Shown: positions 1-8,484 of the stretch, piece after piece
Layout of the letters: each line of letters begins with the position of its first letter
Numbering within the stretch: position 1 is the stretch's first letter
Source: Deltaproteobacteria bacterium
GTDB lineage: Bacteria > Desulfobacterota > Syntrophia > Syntrophales > UBA6807
Direction: 5' to 3'
DNA length: 38,008 nucleotides
NCBI GenBank assembly: GCA_011056835.1
Contig: DSDU01000055.1
Span: forward strand, 1 to 38,008
Position numbers and translations under genes: made by a program
Notes under the pieces: generated by a model
What the model saw: the letters and a program-made list of their open reading frames with translations, nothing else
Database searches by the model: none
What the model was told of the DNA's origin: nothing

Positions 1-83
1 CATCATCAGGCAGCATTTATGCCTGATCAGGAGTATGGCGCTTGGTGTGTAATATAAACGGTATCATGCCTTGCCTGATGATG
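1..83. repeat. Nested inverted repeats at the left edge
   Basis: A 12-base arm catcatcaggca at 1-12 has its exact complement tgcctgatgatg at 72-83. Inside it, atcaggca (5-12) also pairs with tgcctgat (20-27) over a 7-base loop, and cctgatcagg (22-31) is a perfect 10-base palindrome. The arm at 5-12 can therefore pair with either of two downstream copies, giving mutually exclusive hairpins. A related inverted repeat sits at 29409-29436. It could be a terminator or attenuator of an upstream gene, a protein-binding site or a small dispersed repeat; the sequence does not decide. All three + frames contain a stop by position 57, so any upstream gene on this strand ends here. Confidence 0.5.
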
Positions 84-125
84 AATGTGTGGATTATGAC
101 TTTTTCAGCAAGCCCTAATGTAGCA

Positions 126-154
126 TTGAAAAAGCATGTGGATCATGATAGAAG
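126..154 (+). promoter_or_regulatory. Weak possible promoter upstream of gspI
   Basis: TTGAAA (126-131) and TAGAAG (149-154) are separated by 17 bases, a poor but possible sigma70-like pair about 70 bases before gspI. The operon may instead be read from upstream of the window. Low confidence. Confidence 0.2.
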
Positions 155-225
155 GGTAATGCCCCACGGGTTGCGCCACCGGCGTTGAACATACGGGACC
201 TACCGAAACTGAAACGGAAAAAGAC

Positions 226-591
226 ATGAGAGGGACAGCGGGATTTACACTTCTGGAGGTCATGATTGCCATGGCCATTCTTGCCATAGCATTGGTTGTG
301 GTGTTTCAGTCGCAATCGCAGAGCATTTCCATGGCAAGCGAATCCCGTTTCTTGACAACGGCTTCCCTGCTTGCCCAGAGCAAGATGACGGAAATGGAAG
401 CAGCAGTTCCTGGAAATCTCGTCTCTGGAAGCGGCGACTTTGGTGACGACTATCCCGGTTATTCGTGGCGCTCTACCGTTGAGGGCACGCACATGGACAC
501 GATCAAAAAAATCGATGTGACGGTCAGGAATGAACGCATGGCATCAAACAATACCTACACCCTCGTCCTTTACCGTTATGTTTCGCCCTGA
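226..591 (+). CDS. gspI: Type II secretion minor pseudopilin GspI
   Basis: This is a 121-residue type IV pilin-like protein. The prepilin peptidase site lies at the very N-terminus: a six-residue leader MRGTAG followed by FTLLEVMIAM, with Glu5 of the mature form present, then a hydrophobic helix to about residue 28. Length and position directly before gspJ and gspK fit GspI, which forms the tip complex of the pseudopilus with GspJ and GspK and is processed by GspO. The ATG at 226 is the only usable start, because the frame is closed by a stop at 157-159 and has no other start codon between; its ribosome binding site is weak. The next gene begins 13 bases after the stop. Assignment as GspI rather than GspH rests on size and order. 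Confidence 0.88.
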   Translation: MRGTAGFTLLEVMIAMAILAIALVVVFQSQSQSISMASESRFLTTASLLAQSKMTEMEAAVPGNLVSGSGDFGDDYPGYSWRSTVEGTHMDTIKKIDVTVRNERMASNNTYTLVLYRYVSP

Positions 592-604
592 GGGAGGAAG
601 GCAT

Positions 605-1312
605 TTGCGGAAACATTTCGTATCTGCAGCGGAAATTCACGCTGCTCCTCGCGGAGGGAGGGCCGGGTTCACCCTTCTGGAAATACTTGTCGCCATTATC
701 ATATTGTCAATGGTCCTGACAACGGTCTATGCCGCCTACACCGGGACATTTCGCATCATCAACCAGACAAGATACAGTGACGAGGTCTATGGCATGGCCC
801 GGACTGCGCTGACCCGGATGTCTGAAGATCTTGCATCGATGTGCGGATACGACGGCGCCTTCTCATTCGTCTCGACGACCGGTGAGTCAGGGGAACGTGA
901 ATTCATGAATCTCTCCTTTCTGTCATTGGCCCATATCAGCTTCGATAATCGGGGTACGTCGGGTGCCGCCTCGATTTCCTATACCGTTACCAAAGAATCG
1001 GAAGATACCGGCGGCATCCTGATAAGAACGGACAGGCTTCACAGCGGAGATGACGAGAGCGAAACCCACGATTCGGGCGGGCATATTCTCTGTAACCGGC
1101 TTCAATCGATAATCTATACTTTTTATGACGAGAAGGGTGAATCATTTGAAACGTGGGATTCCGGTTCCGATAGCCATAAAGACAGGGCACCGGCTATTGT
1201 CTCGATCTCATTGAATTTTATCAACCCCGATAACAAGGATAACCCTTACGCTTTTGTGACGAAGGTATATATCCCCACGGCAGGAGTCGATGATGCGACA
1301 GAATCCGACTAA
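605..1312 (+). CDS. gspJ: Type II secretion minor pseudopilin GspJ
   Basis: GspJ is a minor pseudopilin of the T2SS pseudopilus tip. The protein has a class III prepilin signal: a basic leader ending in RGGRAG, then FTLLEILVAIIILSMV with the conserved Glu5. I chose the TTG at 605 because gagggaggaag at 590-600, overlapping the gspI stop, is a strong Shine-Dalgarno five bases upstream. An ATG at 578 is in frame but would overlap gspI and has no such site. This gives 235 residues, near the usual family size. The 3' end overlaps gspK by 23 bases, so the two are probably translationally coupled. Confidence 0.87.
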   Translation: MRKHFVSAAEIHAAPRGGRAGFTLLEILVAIIILSMVLTTVYAAYTGTFRIINQTRYSDEVYGMARTALTRMSEDLASMCGYDGAFSFVSTTGESGEREFMNLSFLSLAHISFDNRGTSGAASISYTVTKESEDTGGILIRTDRLHSGDDESETHDSGGHILCNRLQSIIYTFYDEKGESFETWDSGSDSHKDRAPAIVSISLNFINPDNKDNPYAFVTKVYIPTAGVDDATESD

Positions 1313-2264
1313 TCGTGGTATCGCATTGGTACTCGTTCTATTAATGATCAGCGTTATCGTCGCCGTAACGATTCAACTGAACGTGGCTTCGCGCGCCGAA
1401 ATTCAGGAGGCGGCGAATATAGGTGACGGCATCATGCTCTCGTATATCGCCAAATCGGGATTCAACGGAGCCGAGGCCATTCTGATCGAGGATGATAATA
1501 ATGTAGACTCGCTCACCGAGGACTGGGCGAATGCAGATTTAATCTCCGCGATGTCGGAGGCACTCTTCAGCCGGGGGTCTTTTATTCTCTTTATCGAGGA
1601 CGAATCGGGAAAACTACCGATCAATAAACTGGTTGAAGGAACCGATTATAATAATGCGATAAAGGAACTGATGCTCCGATTTCTGGAATCGGATGAATTT
1701 AATCTTGACGAACAGCAGGTCCGTGATATTGTGGATGCCATAAAGGACTGGATCGATGCAGACGACGAGCCAACCGGATTCGGTGCGGAAAACTCCTATT
1801 ACAAAGGACTGGACACACCGTATCCCTGTAAAAACGGACCGCTCGACTCGATCGACGAACTTTTGAAGATAAAGGGGATTACCAGGGATCTTTTCTACGG
1901 TTCGGAGAAAACTCCCGGGTTGAGACATTATGTAACCATTCACAGCGAGGGTAAAATAAATATCAACACTGCCCGCCCGATGATCCTCAGGGCTCTCGCA
2001 GATGGAATAACCGCTGAGATGGCCGCGGACATGGATGAATTCAGACGAAACGAAAGCAATGACCTCTCAGATACTTCATGGTATAAGGATGTAACGGGAA
2101 TGGATGCCGTGACGATCGACCGGAATCTCATCACCGTACAAAGCGACGTGTTCACTATCATCTCGACGGGACAGGCGGGCTCAATGAAAAAGCGGATAAC
2201 CGGCGTTATCAAACGATCCATAACCAATAGAACAGCAACCGTCTTGTCTTGGAAGGTAGACTGA
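1290..2264 (+). CDS. gspK: Type II secretion minor pseudopilin GspK
   Basis: This 324-residue protein matches GspK in length. It begins with a short polar leader (MMRQNPTNRG) followed by the hydrophobic stretch IALVLVLLMISVIVAVTIQL, as in pseudopilins, with no Glu5, which is characteristic of GspK. The large globular domain includes the acidic VRDIVDAIKDWIDADDEPTG segment and the INTARPMIL segment seen in the helical SAM-like part of the family. GspK caps the pseudopilus tip with GspI and GspJ. A GGCAGGAG site precedes the ATGATG start. The stop codon shares one base with the gspL start, so gspJ, gspK and gspL form one translational chain. Confidence 0.9.
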   Translation: MMRQNPTNRGIALVLVLLMISVIVAVTIQLNVASRAEIQEAANIGDGIMLSYIAKSGFNGAEAILIEDDNNVDSLTEDWANADLISAMSEALFSRGSFILFIEDESGKLPINKLVEGTDYNNAIKELMLRFLESDEFNLDEQQVRDIVDAIKDWIDADDEPTGFGAENSYYKGLDTPYPCKNGPLDSIDELLKIKGITRDLFYGSEKTPGLRHYVTIHSEGKININTARPMILRALADGITAEMAADMDEFRRNESNDLSDTSWYKDVTGMDAVTIDRNLITVQSDVFTIISTGQAGSMKKRITGVIKRSITNRTATVLSWKVD

Positions 2265-3805
2265 TGCCCGGGAAAATACTCGGACTCGATATCGGATACG
2301 AAACGATTACAGCCGTTCACGTCACCGGCAGTTCCGCGTCGTATGAAGTTGACGATATCCGGGTTATCAACATTGAAAAATCGGGCGGTGTCGATAGCGC
2401 CCTGAAGAAATTATTCGAGGGAAACACGGCAGGCGGTGGCGTCTGCATAACATCACTGCCGGCCCGTTACTGTTGTTTCCGCACCGTTCACCTGCCGTTC
2501 ACCGGAAAGAAAAATATTCTTCAGACGATCCCCTATGAGCTTGAACCGATGCTCCCCTATCCCGTCGACGATGTAACGATCGATTACCTCGTGATTGACC
2601 AGACGGACCGGTCGAACCTTCTTGCCGCGGCGATCCCGACTGCTCACTTGAGGAATCTCGTTCACATACTCCGGGAAAACCATCACGAGGCCCTCATTAT
2701 TGATATAGACGCCGTGCCGATTGCCTTAAGGCTTATGCACGTCATTAATCCCGGTGAATACGGATTATTGGTTGACATTGACTCTCAGGACACGGCGTGT
2801 ATTATTTTCACAAATGAAAAAATTCTCCATATACGTCACTATTCCTATGGCGGTGACACCCTGCGCGAGGCGGCAGGCACCGGAACCGGAACAACATCAT
2901 CGGTACCGGCAACCGACATCGTCTATTCCAAAGCATGCCGGAAATTCCTGCAAGACGTGGACACTACACTCAATCTGCTCCGATTGCGAGGCGACCTTAA
3001 CGAAAAACTCGGACCCATCTATCTGACCGGAAGCGGCGCGGCTGACTCTCTGCTGAAACAGGAAATAGAAGCTTTTTTCTCCGTGCCGACAGAACCGGCT
3101 GATGTCTCAACAATCGGCACGATCCACTTGAACGGCGAAATCAAGCGGCAATGGAACCCACCGGTCATGAACAGAGCCCTCGCCCTGGCAACCCGGGGCA
3201 TCAAAAAAGCCGCCGGATTCAATTATGCCGCCGGGGAATTCGAACCGCAGCGAAAATATGACATTTTCAAGAAAAATATAAAATCCGTCGCAGCCGTGTT
3301 GATCGCCATTGCCGTCCTCATGGGAATCGACATCTTCATGGATTATCGACACGACCGGTTATATGCGGATCAGTTGAAAAGCGCCATCCATACAATATTC
3401 ATGGAAACCATGCCCGGCGTGACGAGAGTCGTCGACCCGGTTCAACAAATGAAAACGTCTATCGATGACATGCGAAAAACATCGAGCGGCCTGTCACCCG
3501 CAGGCTCGGGACCAACGGTGCTGGATATTCTTAATGCAATATCGCAACAGATTCCCCCATTTATTGATCTGCTCATAAACAGCTTTACCATCAACGGAAA
3601 TATTGTTGAAATCAAAGGGGAAACAGACAACTTCAACACAGTTGATGGAGTCAAGAACGCCCTCGATAAGTCGACCCTGTTCGCCAACGTCAAGATCAGT
3701 TCGGCCAATCTCATCAAGAAGGGGAGCCGGGTCGGTTTTGATGTCAGAATGGATGTATCGAAAGGTCCGCCTCTCGTCCGGACCGATCCGGCTCCGGCAC
3801 CATAA
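2264..3805 (+). CDS. gspL: Type II secretion inner-membrane protein GspL (PilM-like)
   Basis: GspL links the cytoplasmic ATPase GspE to the inner-membrane platform. The 513-residue protein starts with an actin-like/PilM-type fold (MPGKILGLDIGYETITAVHV). A central segment with GLLVDIDSQDT and YLTGSGA resembles the phosphate-binding loops of actin-fold proteins. One transmembrane helix (AAVLIAIAVLMGIDIFM) lies at about residues 342-358, and a periplasmic ferredoxin-like part follows. The start at 2264 overlaps the gspK stop as TGATG and is preceded by GGAAGG at 2251-2256; an in-frame ATG at 2249 is less well placed. It is longer than many proteobacterial GspL proteins and resembles the PilM-annotated GspL of deltaproteobacteria. 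Confidence 0.85.
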   Translation: MPGKILGLDIGYETITAVHVTGSSASYEVDDIRVINIEKSGGVDSALKKLFEGNTAGGGVCITSLPARYCCFRTVHLPFTGKKNILQTIPYELEPMLPYPVDDVTIDYLVIDQTDRSNLLAAAIPTAHLRNLVHILRENHHEALIIDIDAVPIALRLMHVINPGEYGLLVDIDSQDTACIIFTNEKILHIRHYSYGGDTLREAAGTGTGTTSSVPATDIVYSKACRKFLQDVDTTLNLLRLRGDLNEKLGPIYLTGSGAADSLLKQEIEAFFSVPTEPADVSTIGTIHLNGEIKRQWNPPVMNRALALATRGIKKAAGFNYAAGEFEPQRKYDIFKKNIKSVAAVLIAIAVLMGIDIFMDYRHDRLYADQLKSAIHTIFMETMPGVTRVVDPVQQMKTSIDDMRKTSSGLSPAGSGPTVLDILNAISQQIPPFIDLLINSFTINGNIVEIKGETDNFNTVDGVKNALDKSTLFANVKISSANLIKKGSRVGFDVRMDVSKGPPLVRTDPAPAP

Positions 3806-3829
3806 CGAGATGAGGAGGCGTGCAGAAAC

Positions 3830-4366
3830 ATGAAGAAATTATTATCACAGATTACATTCACAAAGAGAGAGAAGTTTTATGTCCTTACAGGGACGTCTGC
3901 CGTCGTTCTCTTTCTGTTGATACAGTTTCTCCTGCTTCCGCTCTTCGATGCAAAAGCAAAGATGAAGCGGTCAATTCACGTAAACGAACGGAGGCTGAAG
4001 GAAATAACCGAACTGAGCGCTGACTATCAGACATTCAGGGATAATGCCGACTATATTACAACGGCTCTGACCCGGAGGGACAAGGATTTCACCCTGTTTT
4101 CTTTCCTGGAAAAGCAGGCGGGGCGTGCCGGCGTCAAGACGAATATTACCTATATGAAACCGTCCACAGCGACTGATACGGGGCCATACAGGGAATCCTC
4201 GGTGGAAATGAAACTGGAAGAAATCACCTTGAAACAGCTTGTCGATTATTTATACTTCATTGAATCGCCGAGAGAACTGGTTCAGGTCAAAAGAATCTCG
4301 ATCAAACAGAGCAGCAGGAGTCAACAGTATCTTACGGTGTTGATTCATGCACTGACATACCTTTGA
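3830..4366 (+). CDS. gspM: Type II secretion inner-membrane protein GspM
   Basis: This is a 178-residue bitopic protein: a short basic cytoplasmic N-terminus, one transmembrane helix at about residues 19-40 (VLTGTSAVVLFLLIQFLLLP), then a periplasmic domain with a coil and a small alpha-beta fold typical of GspM/PilO-like proteins. GspM partners GspL in the inner-membrane platform. The ATG has a GAGGAGG site at 3812-3818. It begins 24 bases after gspL ends, as expected for a GspL-GspM pair. The family is divergent, so the call relies on topology, length and position as much as on residues. Confidence 0.8.
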   Translation: MKKLLSQITFTKREKFYVLTGTSAVVLFLLIQFLLLPLFDAKAKMKRSIHVNERRLKEITELSADYQTFRDNADYITTALTRRDKDFTLFSFLEKQAGRAGVKTNITYMKPSTATDTGPYRESSVEMKLEEITLKQLVDYLYFIESPRELVQVKRISIKQSSRSQQYLTVLIHALTYL

Positions 4367-4449
4367 ATGAATGATGTTTCTGTCAGATTGTCTCGAAAGA
4401 CCATGCTGACGGGTAACAGGCACGGTACCTGATCGATCCGACAGCAAAA

Positions 4450-5355
4450 ATGGATGGTGCAGGATACGATACGGCACCAGACGGTGCCCCCCGGAACCAA
4501 AGGGCATCGTTCGAAAATACGATAAAAGCAATGTTATCAATGAAGAAGAAGAGAATCGTCGCCTACGTCGCATATACCGTTCTGATCACGATCGTGTTTC
4601 TCTACGGTTTGTTTCCGTCGAAGGTTCTGGAACGGCACATCATGTCGACCTTCACAAAAAGAATTCCCGATATGGCTCTTTCCATCGGTACGGTAACACT
4701 GGGATTTCCACCGGCGCTGGACATGGCAAGTGTGTCGCTGCGGTCTCCCCGGTATCCCGAATCTCCCTTGAAGGCGGATCGTATTACCGTCAGCCCATCC
4801 ATAAAGGGGATTCTGACGGGAACGACGGTACTGTCTGTCCGCACTCTCGCTTACGATGGGGGCATTCAGGGGGAAATCGGCTTCAAGAATGGTTCGGAGG
4901 AATCTTTCATGAAGATCCATGCCGACGGGGAGAAAATCAATGTGGGAAAATGTCTGTATCTGGCATCAATGATACACCGCAGCATAACCGGCACGATGAA
5001 GGGGAACGTGACATACGACGGCACCGATGAAGTCATCAAAGGCAGCGGAAGCGCCGACTTACTGCTTGAGAACGGCAGCGTCCAGCTCCTTAATAACATA
5101 TTCGGCTTTGATAAAATCGATTTTGATACCATCAAGGCAACCATGACCCTGAAGGACAGAATACTGAAGATAAATCAGGCGGAACTCGTCGGTCAGCAAC
5201 TTCGGGGTACGCTTTCGGGAAACATTTACTTGACTCCCGACATAATGAAGAGCCGACTTAACCTTACGGGGAAGGCGGAACTCCCGGCGCTTGGAAAAGC
5301 CCTTACAGTGATTCTTCGCGGCACCCTCGATAATCCGACACCAAGCGTGAGGTGA
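4450..5355 (+). CDS. gspN: Type II secretion protein GspN
   Basis: A membrane-anchored periplasmic protein in the slot where deltaproteobacterial T2SS operons carry GspN. A hydrophobic segment (IVAYVAYTVLITIVFLYGLF) is followed by a beta-rich domain whose late part (GSGSADLLLENGSVQLLN, LRGTLSGNIYLTP) resembles AsmA/GspN-type repeats. The reading frame opens with ATG at 4450, giving 301 residues, but no ribosome binding site is visible. ATG at 4540 gives a cleaner signal-anchor N-terminus (MKKKRIVAYVAY) and 271 residues, so the start is unsettled. gspC follows after six bases. GspN is dispensable in several systems and its exact role is not known. Confidence 0.75.
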   Translation: MDGAGYDTAPDGAPRNQRASFENTIKAMLSMKKKRIVAYVAYTVLITIVFLYGLFPSKVLERHIMSTFTKRIPDMALSIGTVTLGFPPALDMASVSLRSPRYPESPLKADRITVSPSIKGILTGTTVLSVRTLAYDGGIQGEIGFKNGSEESFMKIHADGEKINVGKCLYLASMIHRSITGTMKGNVTYDGTDEVIKGSGSADLLLENGSVQLLNNIFGFDKIDFDTIKATMTLKDRILKINQAELVGQQLRGTLSGNIYLTPDIMKSRLNLTGKAELPALGKALTVILRGTLDNPTPSVR

Positions 5356-5361
5356 GATAAG

Positions 5362-6207
5362 ATGACGATCAAGACATCATATCGAACAGTACTTACCCTC
5401 ATGGTGATAACCGCCCTGTCGTATTTTTCCGTAGATATCTTCTACAAGGCGGTTGCCATGCAACTGCTCGGCGGGACGGTGAAGGCATCTACCATAAATA
5501 AATCAAAAGGTTATACGGCAGTACCGAAGCCGCCGCCAAGCACGTACACACCGATTTCGGAAAGAAATCTTTTCGGTTCGGAAAGAACGGCAACGGCTGA
5601 TGTGCAGATAAATGTGGAAGAGCTTGAACCGACGAAACTTGATCTTGAACTGATCGGCACGGTATCGGGAACCGGTGACTTCGACTATGCCGTTATAGAG
5701 GAAAAGAAAAAGCGGAAGCAGGGACTGTTCAAAGTCGGTGATCCCGTTGCGGATGCCACGATAATCAAAATCCTGAAGGGCAAGGTCATTTTGAGAATCG
5801 GCGGCAAGGATGAAGTATTGCTCATGAAGGAAACCTATGCGGGACAATCGAAGCCGGCACAAGGCAGTGTCGCCCAGGGACAGGCGGGCGGTTCCATACA
5901 GGTGAGCAAAGCCGACATCGACAGCGCATTTCAGAACATGAACGACATGCTCACTCAGGTGCGCGTCCGACCTTACTTTTCAGGAGGAAAGCCCGATGGT
6001 TTCATGGTCAGCCAGATAAAACCGGGAAGCATATTCGAAAAGATGGGATTGAAAAACGGAGATGTCATCAGAGGGGTCAACGGTGAAGCCTTGCAAAGCG
6101 CAGAAAAGATGCTTGACCTTTACAGCACAATGAAGAGCGGCGCGGAAGTTACTCTCAACATCAAACGGAGAGGAAAAGAGGAAGATGTACGGTATGTCTT
6201 CCAGTAA
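5362..6207 (+). CDS. gspC: Type II secretion protein GspC with PDZ domain
   Basis: GspC connects the inner-membrane platform to the secretin. The 281-residue protein has an N-terminal transmembrane helix (LTLMVITALSYFSVDIFY) and a homology region around residues 60-150 that starts with the family hallmark SERNLFG and continues through DLELIGTVSG. A C-terminal PDZ domain follows at about residues 205-281 (GFMVSQIKPGSIFEKMGLKN, GDVIRGVNGE). The HR domain binds the N0 domain of GspD and the PDZ domain takes part in substrate selection in known systems. In many gammaproteobacteria gspC is the first gene; here it sits after gspN. An 89-base gap separates it from the ATPase gene. Confidence 0.92.
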   Translation: MTIKTSYRTVLTLMVITALSYFSVDIFYKAVAMQLLGGTVKASTINKSKGYTAVPKPPPSTYTPISERNLFGSERTATADVQINVEELEPTKLDLELIGTVSGTGDFDYAVIEEKKKRKQGLFKVGDPVADATIIKILKGKVILRIGGKDEVLLMKETYAGQSKPAQGSVAQGQAGGSIQVSKADIDSAFQNMNDMLTQVRVRPYFSGGKPDGFMVSQIKPGSIFEKMGLKNGDVIRGVNGEALQSAEKMLDLYSTMKSGAEVTLNIKRRGKEEDVRYVFQ

Positions 6208-6296
6208 GGCACCGGAAATACTGCAAAGGAAGGGTTGACACAAGCTTCCGCTGAGGCACCTTGATGCCGGAAGAGAATGACAGAGTATAATACCAT

Positions 6297-7259
6297 ATGT
6301 ACACATCTTTTTTCGGTCTAAAAGAAAATCCGTTCAACGTGACACCGGATCCGAAATTTTTTTATTTAAGCCTTCAACACCGTGAAGCCTTGAACCATCT
6401 CATTTACGGAATTAACGAGAAAAAGGGATTTATTGTTATAACGGGAGGAATCGGTACGGGAAAGACGACTATCTGCAGAGCGATCCTCTCAATGCTCAGT
6501 GATTCGATTTCGACTGCATTGATATTCAACTCCTATATCTCCGATCTGGATCTTCTGGAAACAATCATTCAGGAATTCGGAATCATGATTGAACCGGGAG
6601 AACAATCGAAAAAGCGGTACATCGATGCGCTGAATTCCTTCCTGCTCGAAAATTTTACTGCGGGAAAGAACGCCGTCCTGCTTATCGACGAAAGTCAGAA
6701 TCTTCCCCTCACAACGCTGGAACAGATCAGGATGCTTTCAAACCTCGAGACTGAGAAGGAAAAGCTTTTGCAGATCGTTCTGCTCGGACAGCCGGAACTG
6801 GATGATCTATTGCACGCCCCCCTGTTGAAACAGCTCAACGAGCGGATTACCGTCAGATATGACATAGAACCGCTTGACCGAAGTCAGGTTTCGAACTATG
6901 TTGAACATCGCCTCGTTGTCGCAGGCGGGACGAATAATACTCCCCGTTTTTTAACGGGAGCATACAACGCACTCTATGTTTTCTCAAAAGGCATACCTCG
7001 AAGAATCAACACCATCTGCGATCGGGCTCTGCTGATTGCATATACGAAAGATAACCGTGAGATAGATGCCGGGATTATCGAACAGGCGGCTCACGATGTG
7101 GGAGGTCGGCATATCCTCAGCCACAGACACGGGTTCACATCACCGTGGTGGAATGCCCTGCTGTATGTGTTTTTCTTCGTTATCATCCTGGCATTACTGG
7201 GTATTATAAACAGCGATAATATTGCATATATAGTATCCTCATGGAAGAGCGCACCATGA
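6297..7259 (+). CDS. gspA: ExeA/GspA-type AAA ATPase lacking the peptidoglycan-binding tail
   Basis: The N-terminus MYTSFFGLKENPFNVTPDP is the signature of ExeA/GspA family ATPases. Walker A is GGIGTGKTT at residues 50-58 and Walker B is AVLLIDESQN at about 125-134. A transmembrane helix (ALLYVFFFVIILALLGII) lies near residues 287-304, followed by only about a dozen periplasmic residues. Aeromonas ExeA is much longer and carries a periplasmic peptidoglycan-binding domain; that domain is absent here. ExeA works with ExeB to assemble the secretin through the cell wall. The stop overlaps the next start by four bases (ATGA), so the pair is probably made in fixed proportion. AAA proteins of this type also serve MSHA pili, but the operon argues for T2SS. 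Confidence 0.85.
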   Translation: MYTSFFGLKENPFNVTPDPKFFYLSLQHREALNHLIYGINEKKGFIVITGGIGTGKTTICRAILSMLSDSISTALIFNSYISDLDLLETIIQEFGIMIEPGEQSKKRYIDALNSFLLENFTAGKNAVLLIDESQNLPLTTLEQIRMLSNLETEKEKLLQIVLLGQPELDDLLHAPLLKQLNERITVRYDIEPLDRSQVSNYVEHRLVVAGGTNNTPRFLTGAYNALYVFSKGIPRRINTICDRALLIAYTKDNREIDAGIIEQAAHDVGGRHILSHRHGFTSPWWNALLYVFFFVIILALLGIINSDNIAYIVSSWKSAP

Positions 7260-8440
7260 GCTATATTAATGAAGCACTGAAAAAAGCCCAGAAAGAGAAA
7301 GACACCCTGTACCGGCGGTATCGTGAATTTCTGAACGGACATGAAGGCGAAGCGCGGCGGAATGGATCCCGATGGAGAATCCCCGTCATTTTAACGACAG
7401 TGTGTATTATCATCGCGGGAATCACTGCGGCGTATTACCTGCAGAGAGGAACAGGCGACGGAGAAGAACCAATGCGCCATGTCATCGCTCAAAAGGATGC
7501 CGAACCGTCGAGGTCGACGGCACAACCCATGACTCCACACGACACATCATCCACAACGGTACAACCGGTTCAGCCCCCGAAACAACGGGAATCGGACATG
7601 AGGCAGTCGTCCAATGAGCCGGGGAAGACGGCATCTCCCGCTCAACCTCCCACGGCAGAGACGCCGATGTCTCAGGCAGAGGCCCCTCTGCAATCGTCAG
7701 GGGCATCGCCGGCGGCTTCGTCATTCCAGCCGCCCGTCGTCGGCGAGGAGACTTCCCGGCAGCAAGATCCGGAACCCGTAACAGTGCAACCTGTCGTTAT
7801 GACTCCCGACCCCAGCCAATTATACGAGCAGGCCCTCGCCTATCAGAAAACCAACAATCAGGTCATGGCGGAACGACTTTATGCCAGTGTTCTGAAGATC
7901 GACCCTCAGTATGTCGCTGCCATGAATAATCTCGGCGTCATATACATGTCGCAGAACAAATATCAGGATGCCCGGCAGTTATTCCAGAATGCCATCAGTA
8001 TCGACAACGATTACGTGGATCCTTATTACAATCTTGCCTGTATTCATACACTTTCAGGAAATACGGTGGAGGGTCTCGCGTATCTGAAAAAAGCCATCTC
8101 CCTAAAAAAGGATGTGAAAAACTGGGCAAAAAATGATAGAGACTTAAACAGGTTACGATATACACCCGAATTCGCTGAACTGATGGGGACATCGGCTGCC
8201 GTTGTACCGGAAGCGGAAGGAGTGTATATCGTGAAAAAAGGAGAGTGGGTCTTCGATATCGTAAGGAAATACTACGGGGTATCCGATGCCGTTGTACCCG
8301 GAATTATTACGGTCATGAAAACCCTTAACCCGGAACTGCACAGCTCGGATGTCGTCTACCCGGGCCAGAAACTGGTTCTTCCGTCAAAAGAAACTATAGA
8401 AACACTTGCGTCCGGGGAATCAAAAACCGATAGTAAATAA
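7256..8440 (+). CDS. GspB-like membrane protein with TPR and LysM domains
   Basis: The 394-residue protein starts MSYINEALKKAQKEKD, the conserved cytoplasmic motif of GspB/ExeB proteins. A transmembrane helix follows at about residues 42-62, then a Pro/Ser/Gln-rich periplasmic linker (70-180), about three TPR units (183-285) and a C-terminal LysM domain (322-377, GVYIVKKGEWVFDIVRKYYG to VYPGQKLVLP). LysM binds peptidoglycan. The start at 7256 overlaps the gspA stop (ATGA); an in-frame ATG at 7241 lies inside gspA and is less likely. Ordinary GspB is short and has neither TPR nor LysM. I infer a peptidoglycan-anchored scaffold for secretin assembly, taking over the wall-binding job missing from the adjacent ATPase. 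Confidence 0.82.
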   Translation: MSYINEALKKAQKEKDTLYRRYREFLNGHEGEARRNGSRWRIPVILTTVCIIIAGITAAYYLQRGTGDGEEPMRHVIAQKDAEPSRSTAQPMTPHDTSSTTVQPVQPPKQRESDMRQSSNEPGKTASPAQPPTAETPMSQAEAPLQSSGASPAASSFQPPVVGEETSRQQDPEPVTVQPVVMTPDPSQLYEQALAYQKTNNQVMAERLYASVLKIDPQYVAAMNNLGVIYMSQNKYQDARQLFQNAISIDNDYVDPYYNLACIHTLSGNTVEGLAYLKKAISLKKDVKNWAKNDRDLNRLRYTPEFAELMGTSAAVVPEAEGVYIVKKGEWVFDIVRKYYGVSDAVVPGIITVMKTLNPELHSSDVVYPGQKLVLPSKETIETLASGESKTDSK

Positions 8441-8484
8441 GAAATAAAGGTTTGGCCGCACCAGACAGAAAACGATTAAATTTT

